NCBI RefSeq assembly: GCF_016863655.1
Contig: NZ_BOPH01000098.1
Location: forward strand, 104,582 to 168,581
DNA: 64,000 nt
From: Virgisporangium ochraceum
Lineage (GTDB): Bacteria; Actinomycetota; Actinomycetes; Mycobacteriales; Micromonosporaceae
Reading direction: 5' to 3'
A program made the translations under genes and the position numbers. This document shows, one piece after another, positions 45,226 through 53,906 of this stretch. The notes under the pieces are model-generated. The model was not told where the DNA came from. It worked only from the letters and a program-made list of their open reading frames with translations, and made no database searches. The first letter of the stretch is position 1; each line of letters begins with the position of its first letter.

Positions 45226-45239
45226 GACGCCCTAGTATT
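45218..45239. promoter_or_regulatory. Perfect palindrome before icmF, probable TetR-type operator
   Basis: Arms AATACTAGG and CCTAGTATT are separated by 4 bases. The AT-rich arms stand out in this GC-rich DNA and lie 37 bases upstream of the icmF ATG. The block also covers the stop codon of the preceding small gene, so an operator overlapping the icmF promoter is likely. The regulator gene is not in the window. Confidence 0.75.
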
Positions 45240-45275
45240 CTCAGTACCTGGAATCCACAAGAGGACGGTGCGCCG

Positions 45276-48200
45276 ATGCTCCACGTCCCCGCCGAGCCGG
45301 TCCGGTTCGTCACCGCGTCGAGCCTGTTCGACGGGCACGACGCGTCGATCAACATCATGCGGCGGATCCTGCAGTCGCAGGGCGCGGAGGTCGTGCACCT
45401 GGGCCACAACCGGTCGGTGCGCGAGGTCGTCGACGCGGCGGTGGAGGAGGACGTGCAGGGCGTGGCGGTCTCGTCGTACCAGGGCGGGCACGTCGAGTAC
45501 TTCGAGTACCTGGTCGACTCGCTCCGGAAGGCCGGGGCCGGCCACGTGAAGGTGTACGGCGGCGGCGGGGGTGTCATCATCCCCGCCGAGATCGCCCGGC
45601 TGCGCGGGAGCGGCGTCACGATCTTCTCGCCGGAGGACGGCCAGAAGCTCGGCCTCGCCGGCATGGTCAACACGATGATCCGCGACTGCGACTGGAGCCC
45701 GTGGAGCGTCCGCCGGGTCGACGCGCAGGACGTCATCGGCGGCGACCGGGTCGCGATCGGCCGCGCGATCACCGGGGCGGAGGCCGGGAAGCTGCCGATG
45801 GAGGAGCTGCGGGCGGCCGCGCGGCGGCGCACGGTGCCCGTCCTCGGCATCACGGGTACCGGCGGGTCGGGCAAGTCGAGCCTCACCGACGAGCTGGTCC
45901 GCCGGCTGCGCCTCGACCAGCAGGACAAGCTGCGCGTCGCCGTGGTCGCGGTCGACCCGACGCGGCGCAAGGGCGGGGGCGCGCTGCTCGGCGACCGCAT
46001 CCGGATGAACGCGCTCGACGGCGGGTCCGTGTACTTCCGGTCGCTGGCCACGCGGGGGTCCCGCGAGCTGCCGGAGAGCCTGGAGGACGTGATCACCGTC
46101 CTGCGGGCGGCCGGGTTCGACCTCGTGATCGTCGAGACGCCCGGTATCGGGCAGGGCGACGCGGCGATCGTGCCGTTCGCCGACGTCGCGTTGTACGTGA
46201 TGACGCCCGAGTTCGGCGCGGCGTCCCAGCTGGAGAAGATCGACATGCTGGGCTTCGCCGACGCGGTGGCGATCAACAAGTTCGAGCGGCGCGGCGCGGC
46301 CGACGCGCTGCGCGACGTGGGGCGCCAACTCGTGCGTGAGCGGGAGGCCTTCGGGCAGCGGCCCGAGGAGATGCCGGTGTTCGGCACGTCGGCGGCGACG
46401 TTCAACGACGACGGGGTCACCGCGCTGTACCAGTTCCTGCGCGGCCTGCTGGCCGACAAGGGTCTGCCGGTGAGCGAGGGCGTGCTGCCGCCGGTCACGT
46501 CGAGGACGACCACGATGATCCGCCGGCTCACCCCGCCGGAGCGGGTGCGCTACCTGGCCGAGATCGCGCAGACGGTGCGCGACTTCCACGCCGAGACCGA
46601 CGCGCTCGCGGAGAGGGCGCGGCGGCTGCAGCGCCTGGAGGCCGTCGCGCGGGAGCTGCCCGCGGCCGGCGACCTGCTCGACGCGGCCCGCGCCGACCTG
46701 CCGTCGCCGGTGCGGGAGCAGCTCGACGCGTGGCCGCGGGTGGTCGAGGCGTACTCCGGCACCGAGCACGTGTTCTCGGTCCGGGGGAAGGAGATCCGAA
46801 CGCCGCTCACCCGTACCTCGTTGAGCGGCAACGAGATTCCGCGGGTGGCGCTGCCCCGGTACACCGACCACGGCGACCTGCTGCGGTGGCTGCGGCGGGA
46901 GAACCTGCCGGGGTCGTTCCCGTTCACCGCGGGCGTGTTCCCGTTCAAGCGCGACAACGAGGACCCGGCCCGCATGTTCGCCGGCGAGGGCGATCCGGCG
47001 CGCACCAACCGCCGGTTCAAGCTGCTGTCGGCCGACGCGCCCGCGACCCGCCTGTCGACAGCGTTCGACTCGGTGACGCTCTACGGCCGCGACCCCGACC
47101 CGCGGCCCGACATCTACGGCAAGGTCGGCACGTCCGGGGTGTCGGTGGCGACGCTCGACGACATGAAGGTGCTCTACGACGGGTTCGACCTCGTGTCGCC
47201 GTCGACGTCGGTGTCGATGACGATCAACGGGCCGGCGCCGACGGTGCTCGCGTTCTTCCTCAACACGGTGATCGACCAGCACGTGGCGAACGGCGGCACG
47301 GCCGCGGAGGCGCTCGCGCAGGTGCGCGGCACGGTGCAGGCCGACATCCTCAAGGAGGACCAGGGCCAGAACACGTGCCTGTTCTCCACGGAGTTCTCGC
47401 TGCGCATGATGGGCGACATCCAGGAGTGGTTCATCGAGAACGACGTACGCAACTTCTACTCGGTGTCGATCTCGGGCTACCACATCGCGGAGGCGGGAGC
47501 GAACCCGATCAGCCAGCTGGCGTTCACGCTTGCCAACGGCTTCACCTACGTGGAGTCCTACCTGGCCCGCGGCATGGACATCGACGACTTCGCGCCGAAC
47601 CTGTCGTTCTTCTTCTCCAACGGCATGGACCCCGAGTACTCGGTGCTCGGCCGCGTCGCCCGGCGCATCTGGGCGGTGACGATGAGGGAGCGCTACGGGG
47701 CGAACGAGCGCTCCCAGAAGTTGAAGTACCACATCCAGACCAGCGGGCGCTCGCTGCACGCGCAGGAGATGGACTTCAACGACATCCGCACCACGCTGCA
47801 GGCCCTCACGGCGATCTACGACAACGCCAACTCGTTGCACACCAACGCCTACGACGAGGCGGTCACCACGCCCGGCACCGAGTCGGTGCGGCGGGCCCTG
47901 GCGATCCAGCTCATCATCAACCGCGAATGGGGTCTGGCGGTCAACGAGAACCCGCTGCAGGGCGCGTTCATCGTCGACGAGCTGACCGACCTGGTCGAGC
48001 AGGCCGTGCTGGCCGAGTTCGACCGCATCTCCGAACGCGGTGGCGTGCTCGGCGCGATGGAGACGGGTTACCAGCGCGGCCGCATCCAGGACGAGTCGAT
48101 GCTGTACGAGCAGCGCAAGCACGACGGGAGCCTGCCCCTGGTCGGCATCAACACGTTCCTGCGTCCCGACGGCGCCGCCCCGACTGTCACCGCGGTCGAG

Positions 48201-48428
48201 CTGGCCCGGGCCACCGAGGCGGAGAAGGAGTCCCAGCTGTCGCGGCTGCGCGCCTTCCACGACGCCCACCGCGACGAGGCCCCGGCCGCCCTGGCCCGCC
48301 TCCGCGAGGCGGCCATGAGCGACGCCAACGTCTTCGCGGTTCTGATGGACGCGGCCAGGGTCTGCTCGTTGCAGCAGATCACCGAGGCCTTCTTCGACGT
48401 GGGAGGCCAGTACCGCCGCAACGTCTAG
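45276..48428 (+). CDS. icmF: Fused isobutyryl-CoA mutase (IcmF)
   Basis: A 1050-residue B12 enzyme that interconverts isobutyryl-CoA and n-butyryl-CoA and carries its own G-protein chaperone. Domain order: B12-binding domain (1-150, SLFDGHDASINIMRRIL with the base-off histidine); MeaI-like GTPase (about 185-430, Walker A GITGTGGSGKSSLTDEL near 193, then VVAVDPTRRKGGGALLGDRIRM, NKFERRG); and the mutase barrel with C-terminal NREWGLAVNENPLQGAFIVDELTDLVEQAV. Substrate-barrel segments AGVFPFKRDNEDPARMFAGE and FSLRMMGDIQEWF are typical. It works in branched-chain acyl-CoA metabolism. It ends in TAG, overlapping the next gene's end by 4 bases. Confidence 0.95.
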   Translation: MLHVPAEPVRFVTASSLFDGHDASINIMRRILQSQGAEVVHLGHNRSVREVVDAAVEEDVQGVAVSSYQGGHVEYFEYLVDSLRKAGAGHVKVYGGGGGVIIPAEIARLRGSGVTIFSPEDGQKLGLAGMVNTMIRDCDWSPWSVRRVDAQDVIGGDRVAIGRAITGAEAGKLPMEELRAAARRRTVPVLGITGTGGSGKSSLTDELVRRLRLDQQDKLRVAVVAVDPTRRKGGGALLGDRIRMNALDGGSVYFRSLATRGSRELPESLEDVITVLRAAGFDLVIVETPGIGQGDAAIVPFADVALYVMTPEFGAASQLEKIDMLGFADAVAINKFERRGAADALRDVGRQLVREREAFGQRPEEMPVFGTSAATFNDDGVTALYQFLRGLLADKGLPVSEGVLPPVTSRTTTMIRRLTPPERVRYLAEIAQTVRDFHAETDALAERARRLQRLEAVARELPAAGDLLDAARADLPSPVREQLDAWPRVVEAYSGTEHVFSVRGKEIRTPLTRTSLSGNEIPRVALPRYTDHGDLLRWLRRENLPGSFPFTAGVFPFKRDNEDPARMFAGEGDPARTNRRFKLLSADAPATRLSTAFDSVTLYGRDPDPRPDIYGKVGTSGVSVATLDDMKVLYDGFDLVSPSTSVSMTINGPAPTVLAFFLNTVIDQHVANGGTAAEALAQVRGTVQADILKEDQGQNTCLFSTEFSLRMMGDIQEWFIENDVRNFYSVSISGYHIAEAGANPISQLAFTLANGFTYVESYLARGMDIDDFAPNLSFFFSNGMDPEYSVLGRVARRIWAVTMRERYGANERSQKLKYHIQTSGRSLHAQEMDFNDIRTTLQALTAIYDNANSLHTNAYDEAVTTPGTESVRRALAIQLIINREWGLAVNENPLQGAFIVDELTDLVEQAVLAEFDRISERGGVLGAMETGYQRGRIQDESMLYEQRKHDGSLPLVGINTFLRPDGAAPTVTAVELARATEAEKESQLSRLRAFHDAHRDEAPAALARLREAAMSDANVFAVLMDAARVCSLQQITEAFFDVGGQYRRNV

Positions 48429-49225
48429 GCGTCGGGGTGCACCACGACGCAGAAGAGGTTGCCCTCCGGGTCGGACAGGACGGTGTGGGGCACCTCGGCC
48501 CAGCCGTCGACGGGGGTGGCGCCGAGGGCGAGCAGCCGATCGACCTCGGCGCGCCGGGTTGCCTCGTCGGGGACGACGAGGTCCAGGTGTGTGCGGTCGT
48601 CGGTGTCCAGGGTCAGGGGAGGGCCCTGGCCGTCGGGAGGGAGGAGGAACGGGGAGGAGGCCGTGTCGCCGTAGCGGGTGTAGCCGAGGGCGGCCGTCCA
48701 GAAGCGGGCGGCGCGGTCGAGGTCGTCGACCTTCAGGACGACCGTGCCGACCCTGGCGACGCCCGTACCCGGCGGGCGGCGGCGCTCACCGGTGGCAGGA
48801 GGGGGGACGGCCAGGATGGCGATCGCCATGGCGCTCTGCGCGAGCAGGAGCAGGCCCTGAACCGCGGTCAGGGTACGCCACCACGAGGGGTAGAGGTCGG
48901 CGTCCGCGTACGGGTCGGTGGCGGCGGCGAGGATCAGGATTCCACCGAGGCACGCGGCGAGCACCACCGCCACGGCCAGGGGCGCCAGCAGCGGGACCCG
49001 GCGCTCGACCAGCACCACGAGGCCCAGCGCCAGCACCACCCCCACGACGTAGGCGGCGGTGAACAGGTCCTCGGGGAACCGGTCGGCGACGGGCAGGGGC
49101 TGCGACGCCCGGTACTCCAGGTCGTTCAAGTCGACGGTGCCGAGGCCCACGTACAGCGCGACGAACCCGGCCACGAGCAGGCCCGCCACGGTCGTGACGG
49201 CAACGTGCAGGGTGCGGGGTGTCAC
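48425..49225 (-). CDS. Membrane-VOC fusion protein (second of two paralogues)
   Basis: A 266-residue protein with four membrane helices (about 8-145: VAVTTVAGLLVAGFVALYVG, AAYVVGVVLALGLVVLVE, LAVAVVLAACLGGILILAA, LLLLAQSAMAIAILAV). They are fused to a cytoplasmic VOC/glyoxalase half (RVGTVVLKVDDLDRAARFWTAALGY, THLDLVVPDEATRRAEVDRLLALGATPV, HTVLSDPEGNLFCVVVHP). The GTG start at 49225 overlaps the stop of the paralogue in GTGA. Fusions of VOC to a 4-helix unit are uncommon. Function unknown; ligand binding or sensing at the membrane is a guess. Confidence 0.75.
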   Translation of the reverse strand: MTPRTLHVAVTTVAGLLVAGFVALYVGLGTVDLNDLEYRASQPLPVADRFPEDLFTAAYVVGVVLALGLVVLVERRVPLLAPLAVAVVLAACLGGILILAAATDPYADADLYPSWWRTLTAVQGLLLLAQSAMAIAILAVPPPATGERRRPPGTGVARVGTVVLKVDDLDRAARFWTAALGYTRYGDTASSPFLLPPDGQGPPLTLDTDDRTHLDLVVPDEATRRAEVDRLLALGATPVDGWAEVPHTVLSDPEGNLFCVVVHPDA

Positions 49226-50001
49226 GGGCGCACCACCACGTCGAACAGGTTGCCGTCCGGGTCGGCGAGGACGACGTGGGCCGCGCCGGGACGGTCGACG
49301 GGGCTGGCGCCCAGGGCGACCAACCGGTCGACCTCGGCGCGCCGGGTCGCCTCGTCGGAGACGACGAGGTGCAGGTGCGGGTGGTCGTCGCGGCCCAGGG
49401 CCAGCGGGATGCCGTGCCCGTCGGGGGGTTCCAGCCACGGCGACGCGCCACCGCGGCGGACGTAGCCCAGCGCGCGCGACCAGAAGCGGGCGGCGCGGTC
49501 GAGGTCACCGACCGTCAGCGACACGTGACCGAGGCGCACGTCGCGCGGGGCCGGCCGGGGGAGGGCGATGACGGCCAGCCCGAACACCGCGACCAGCACC
49601 AGGCCCTGCGCGATGCACAACGGCGCGTACCACGACGGGACCAGGGTGGCCAGCACGCCCTGCGGCGTCAACGTGAGCAGCCCGTCGAGGGCCAGGACGA
49701 GGCCCAGCGCCACGCCGGCCATCAGCGCCAGGCTCAGGGCGCTGCGCGGCCTTTCGCGGCCGAGGGTCCACCAGCGCTCCATCAGCACGATCACCAGCAC
49801 CGACAGGGCGGCGCCGCCGGCGTAGGCGGCGACGGCCAGCGTCCACCGGTCGGGGGTGGCGCGCGGCCGCAGACCCTGGGTCGACCGGTAGGACCCGATC
49901 GCGTCGGCGGCCTCCGACGCACCCAGGTACAGCACGGCGAACCCGGCGACCAGCGCCATCGCCGTCACGCAGACGCTGACGTACAGGACGCGCGAACGCA
50001 T
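49222..50001 (-). CDS. Membrane-VOC fusion protein (first of two paralogues)
   Basis: A 259-residue protein with the same plan as the next gene: four membrane helices (starting VLYVSVCVTAMALVAGFAVLY) and a VOC domain (LGHVSLTVGDLDRAARFWSRALGY, HLHLVVSDEATRRAEVDRLVALGASPV, HVVLADPDGNLFDVVV). The VOC parts share long identical stretches (DEATRRAEVDRL), showing a tandem duplication. Four-base overlap (GTGA) couples the pair. Confidence 0.75.
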   Translation of the reverse strand: MRSRVLYVSVCVTAMALVAGFAVLYLGASEAADAIGSYRSTQGLRPRATPDRWTLAVAAYAGGAALSVLVIVLMERWWTLGRERPRSALSLALMAGVALGLVLALDGLLTLTPQGVLATLVPSWYAPLCIAQGLVLVAVFGLAVIALPRPAPRDVRLGHVSLTVGDLDRAARFWSRALGYVRRGGASPWLEPPDGHGIPLALGRDDHPHLHLVVSDEATRRAEVDRLVALGASPVDRPGAAHVVLADPDGNLFDVVVRP

Positions 50002-50090
50002 ACCCACCTCCCCGTCCGGACGGGACAGTGTGGCACGCCGGGGCTCCGGGCGGGTCGGGCCGTCGCGGCGGGTCGGGCCGTCGGGGGCGG

Positions 50091-51257
50091 TCAGGGCGCC
50101 GGGACGCGCTCCGGGCGTCCGACAGCGGTCGACGCGGCGGCGCCCACGACGGCGGTGACGATCCCGACGGCGCCCAGCACCAGGAACGAGGCGCGGTAGC
50201 CGCCCGTCAGGTCGGTCAGCCGGCCCAGCGCCACCGGGCCCAGAGCGGCCAGCACGTACCCGACCAGGAACGCCATGCCGGTGTACGCCGACGCGGCCCG
50301 CGGTGTCGGCGCCAGCGCCGTGACCACCGTCAGCGCCAGCGAGAGGTTGCCGCCCATGCCCAGCCCCAGCAGCGACGCCCACAGCCACGGCGTCGCGGCG
50401 AACGGCCACGGGGTGAGGGCGACGAGGAACAGGCCCACGGTGGTCACCAGGACCGATCCGACCGTCCACAGGGGAAGGCGCCCGAAGCGGTGCGCCAGCA
50501 CCGGCATCGCGAACGCGAACACCATCTGGGTGGCGCTGAACAGCGCCAGCAGCAGGCCGGCCCGCGCCGCGCCCATGCCGAGCCTGGTGTACACGGCCGC
50601 CAGCCAGGCCAGCGCGCCGTAGAACAGCAGCGACTGCGTCCCCATGAACAGCGTCCCCAGCCACGCGGCACCGCTGCGCCACGGCAACGGGACCCGCGGC
50701 CCGCCGCGCGCCGTGCCCGGCGACCGCACGAGCAGCCACACCACCAGAGCCACCGCCGCCGGGACCGCCCACACGGCGAGCACGGTCTGCGGGCCCAGCC
50801 CGAGCGCGTGACGCAACGGTTCGGTGAGGCCCGCGGCGAGGAACGCACCGGCGATGAGCGCGGCGGTGTACAGCCCCGTGACCGGGCCGACCCGGTCGGG
50901 CACCCGTCCCCGCACCACCGACGGCAGCAACGCACCCGCCACGGCGATCCCGGCACCCGCCACGGCGGTGCCCGCGTACAGGCCGGCGACCCCGGCGACC
51001 GCCCGCAGCAGGCAGCCCGCGCCGAGCAGGCCCACCGCGAGAGCCAGGGTCGCCGACTCGCCGAACCGGCGCGCGCCGGCGGCGGCCAGCGGCGCGAACA
51101 GGCCCATGCACAGCACCGGGACCGTCGTCAGCGCACCGGCCGCCGACGCCGACAGGTCGAACGCGGCCGCCAGGCCGTCGACGATCGGGGGCACCGACGT
51201 GATGACCGGGCGCAGGTTCGCCGCGACGAGGACGACCGCGACGTACCAGAGTCTCAG
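50091..51257 (-). CDS. CynX/NimT-type MFS transporter, probable CTG start
   Basis: A 12-helix transporter (about 388 residues) similar in plan to the one at 14818-15987. Helix 1 with the family motif AANLRPVITSVPPIVDGL is only included if translation starts at CTG 51257 (LRLWYVAVVLVAANLRP). GGAGG lies 7 bases before that CTG, and the codon overlaps the upstream stop as CTGA, like the other junctions of this operon. An ATG at 51194 would delete helix 1. It is last in the coupled ABC/MetE-like operon. Confidence 0.75.
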   Translation of the reverse strand: MRLWYVAVVLVAANLRPVITSVPPIVDGLAAAFDLSASAAGALTTVPVLCMGLFAPLAAAGARRFGESATLALAVGLLGAGCLLRAVAGVAGLYAGTAVAGAGIAVAGALLPSVVRGRVPDRVGPVTGLYTAALIAGAFLAAGLTEPLRHALGLGPQTVLAVWAVPAAVALVVWLLVRSPGTARGGPRVPLPWRSGAAWLGTLFMGTQSLLFYGALAWLAAVYTRLGMGAARAGLLLALFSATQMVFAFAMPVLAHRFGRLPLWTVGSVLVTTVGLFLVALTPWPFAATPWLWASLLGLGMGGNLSLALTVVTALAPTPRAASAYTGMAFLVGYVLAALGPVALGRLTDLTGGYRASFLVLGAVGIVTAVVGAAASTAVGRPERVPAP

Positions 51258-52375
51258 CCCCAGACCTCCGCCGCGGTGTCGACGATCAGCCGCAGCTTCG
51301 CCACCTGCTCCTCGTACGTCAGCGCGTTACCCTCCACAGTGGACGAGAACCCGCACTGCGGCGACAGGCACAGCTGCTCCAGCGGCACGTACCGGGCCGC
51401 CTCGTCGATGCGGCGCTTCAGGTCGTCCTTCGACTCCAGCGCGCCGCGCTTGGTGGTCACCAGGCCGAGCACCACCATCTTGCCCGGCGGCACGAACCGC
51501 AGCGGCGCGAAGCTGCCCGACCGCTCGTCGTCGAACTCGAGGAAGAAGCCGTCGACGGCCAGCTCGCTGAACAGCGCCTCGGCGACGAAGTCGTACGAGC
51601 CCGACGCCGCCCACGACGACCGGTAGTTGCCGCGGCACATGTGCGTGGTCACCCGCAGGCCCTCCGGCTTGTCGGCGAGCGCCGCGTTGATCTGCCGGAT
51701 GTACCGCAGGTGCTGGTGCTCGGCGTCGTCGCCGCGGGCCTCGAGCTCGGCGCGCTGGTCGGGGTCGTTGAGGTAGGCGAGGCTGGTGTCGTCGAGCTGC
51801 AGGTAGGTGCCGCCGAGCTCGTGCACCGCCCGCACCTGCGCGGCGTACGCGGCCGACAGGTCGGCCCAGAACTGCTCCTCGTCCGGGTACACGGCCGGGT
51901 CGATCGCCGCGCGGCCGCCCCGGTAGTGGACCATCGACGGCGACGGGATCGTCAGCTTCGGCGTGATCCCCGGCCCGGCGACCGACCTGAGGAACTCGAA
52001 GTCGGACGCGAAGATGGGCTCCTGCAACGTGATCGGCGCGTTGATCTGCAGCGCCGGCGCGGTGAACTCCACGTCGCCGTCGTTGTTGTGCATGCGGACG
52101 GTGAGGCGCCCGTCGCCCTGCCCGACGCCACCGAGGCGGTAGATGAAGTCCATGTGCCACGAGGTGCGGCGGAACTCCCCGTCGGTGGCCGATTGCAGCC
52201 CGACCTCGGCCTGCATGCGCACGACGTCGCGGATCGCGTCGTCCTCGATGGCGCGCAGGTCGGCGGCGGAGATGGACCCCTCGGCGCGTTGCTGGCGGGC
52301 CTTCAGCAGCGCCGGCGGCCGCAGCAGGCTGCCGACGTGGTCGGCGCGGAAGGGTGGCAGCATGTCGATCCTCAT
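51254..52375 (-). CDS. MetE C-terminal-domain-like (cobalamin-independent methionine synthase II family) enzyme
   Basis: A 373-residue TIM-barrel protein matching the catalytic half of MetE. FRADHVGSLLRP is the usual start. The zinc ligands can be seen as His and Cys in THMCRGN, Glu in FFLEFDDE and Cys in LSPQCGFSS. The N-terminal half of MetE is absent, so ordinary methionine synthesis is doubtful; relatives include methyl-transfer and coenzyme-M epoxide transferases. ATG 52375 overlaps the ABC ATPase stop (ATGA). Its place in an ABC-uptake operon suggests it acts on the imported compound, perhaps a methylated sulfur or related substrate. Confidence 0.85.
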   Translation of the reverse strand: MRIDMLPPFRADHVGSLLRPPALLKARQQRAEGSISAADLRAIEDDAIRDVVRMQAEVGLQSATDGEFRRTSWHMDFIYRLGGVGQGDGRLTVRMHNNDGDVEFTAPALQINAPITLQEPIFASDFEFLRSVAGPGITPKLTIPSPSMVHYRGGRAAIDPAVYPDEEQFWADLSAAYAAQVRAVHELGGTYLQLDDTSLAYLNDPDQRAELEARGDDAEHQHLRYIRQINAALADKPEGLRVTTHMCRGNYRSSWAASGSYDFVAEALFSELAVDGFFLEFDDERSGSFAPLRFVPPGKMVVLGLVTTKRGALESKDDLKRRIDEAARYVPLEQLCLSPQCGFSSTVEGNALTYEEQVAKLRLIVDTAAEVWG

Positions 52376-53145
52376 TTCGTGAGCAGTTTGGCCTTCTGGA
52401 TGCGGGAGTAGACGTGCCCGCGCAGCTCCACGAAGCGCGGGTCCGACCGGGTGGTCAGCTGGTCGCGCTCGGCGGGCAGGTCGACGGACAGGTCCTCGAG
52501 GACGGTGGTCGGCGACGACGACAGGACGACGACCCGCTGACCGAGGTACACGGATTCGTCGATGTCGTGGGTGACGAACAGCATCGTGATGCCGAACTTC
52601 TTCCACACGTCGCGGACGAGGTCCTCGAGTTCGGCGCGGGTCTGCGCGTCGACGGCCGCGAACGGCTCGTCCATCAGCAGCACGGTCGGCTGGAACGCCA
52701 GCGCCCGCGCGATCGCGACCCGCTGCTGCATGCCGCCGGACAGCTGCCACGGGTACGCGGTGTGCGCGTCAGCGAGCCCGACCGCGGCCAGCGCCTCGGC
52801 GACGAGGTCGCGGCGCTGCCGGGCGGCGATGCCCTTGGCCCTCAACGGGAGCTCGACGTTGGCGCCGACCCGCAGCCACGGAAACAGGCTGCGGCCGTAC
52901 TCCTGGAAGACGATGGCGAGACCGTCGGGCGGTCCCTGCACCGGGCGGCCCGCGACCGTGACCTCGCCGCCGGACGGCGTGAGCAGCCCGGCCAGGCACC
53001 GCAGCAGCGTGGTCTTGCCGCACCCGGACGGGCCGACGACGCAGACGAACTGCCCCTCGTCGACGCCGAACGTGATGTCGGCCAGCGCCTCCACCCGGCG
53101 GCCGTGCCCGTCGTAGGCCTTGCGCAGGCCGCTGATCTCGATCAA
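52372..53145 (-). CDS. ABC transporter ATP-binding protein (nitrate/sulfonate/taurine type)
   Basis: A 257-residue ATPase. Walker A GPSGCGKTTLLRCLAG, Q-loop FQEYGRSLFPWL, signature LSGGMQQRVAIARAL, Walker B VLLMDEPFAAVD and H-loop FVTHDIDES are all intact. TTG 53145 is chosen because it overlaps the permease stop as TTGA and gives LIEISGLRKAY. It energises the two permeases encoded next to it. Confidence 0.92.
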   Translation of the reverse strand: MIEISGLRKAYDGHGRRVEALADITFGVDEGQFVCVVGPSGCGKTTLLRCLAGLLTPSGGEVTVAGRPVQGPPDGLAIVFQEYGRSLFPWLRVGANVELPLRAKGIAARQRRDLVAEALAAVGLADAHTAYPWQLSGGMQQRVAIARALAFQPTVLLMDEPFAAVDAQTRAELEDLVRDVWKKFGITMLFVTHDIDESVYLGQRVVVLSSSPTTVLEDLSVDLPAERDQLTTRSDPRFVELRGHVYSRIQKAKLLTK

Positions 53146-53906
53146 CTCCGCACCCCGTCGTGTGTAGCCCCGTGGTACCACCCCAGCACCCGCCGCTCGA
53201 CGAGCCGGAACAGCACCGACAGTACGACGCCGATGATCCCGAGCAACAGCACGCCGCTCCACATCTCCGGGATCTGGAACCCGGTCTGGAACTGCCGGAC
53301 GGTGAACCCGAGGCCCTGGCTGGCCGCCTTCAGCTCGCTGATCACCATGAGGATCAGCCCGACCGACAGCGCCTGCCGCGCGCCGGCCATGATCTGCGGG
53401 CTGGCCGACCGGAGCACGAAGTGCCGCAGCCGCAGCGTGCCCGTGATGCGATAGGCGCGGCAGGTGTCGGCGAGCACCTCGTCGGCGGCACGCACACCGG
53501 CGACCGTGTTGAGCAGCACCGGCCACACGCACCCGGAGACGATCACGAGCACCTTCATCAGGTTGTCGATGCCGGCGATGAGGATGAACACCGGCACCAG
53601 CGCCGGCGGCGGGATCGCCCGCAGGAACTCCAGCACCGGCTCGGTGAGGTCGCGCAGGACCCGGTTCGTCCCGATGACCACACCGGCCGCGACCCCGATC
53701 ACGAGCGACAGCGCGAACCCGACGGCCAGGCGCAGCAGGCTCGGCAGCACGTCGTCGACCATGCGGGGGCCGAACCAGGTCTCCGGGAACACGCCGAGGA
53801 TCTTCGACAGCGGCGGCTGGTAGAAGTCGGTGCTGCCGGCGCTGGCGACCCACCAGATGGCGAGCAGCGCCACCGGCAGCGCGAAGAACGTGACGAGGCG
53901 CCTCAC
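53142..53906 (-). CDS. ABC transporter permease (SsuC/TauC type)
   Basis: A 254-residue inner-membrane permease with six helices. The BPD_transp_1 coupling loop is ADTCRAYRITGTLRLRHFVL. SLLRLAVGFALSLVIGVAAGV and FLRAIPPPALVPVFILIAG are typical of the sulfonate/taurine family. The GTG start overlaps the stop of the other permease gene (GTGA). Confidence 0.9.
   Translation of the reverse strand: MRRLVTFFALPVALLAIWWVASAGSTDFYQPPLSKILGVFPETWFGPRMVDDVLPSLLRLAVGFALSLVIGVAAGVVIGTNRVLRDLTEPVLEFLRAIPPPALVPVFILIAGIDNLMKVLVIVSGCVWPVLLNTVAGVRAADEVLADTCRAYRITGTLRLRHFVLRSASPQIMAGARQALSVGLILMVISELKAASQGLGFTVRQFQTGFQIPEMWSGVLLLGIIGVVLSVLFRLVERRVLGWYHGATHDGVRS

Noticed and set aside
51254..52375. Genuine MetE methionine synthase
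   Set aside because: Only the C-terminal catalytic half is present and it sits in an ABC-uptake operon; called MetE-like only.
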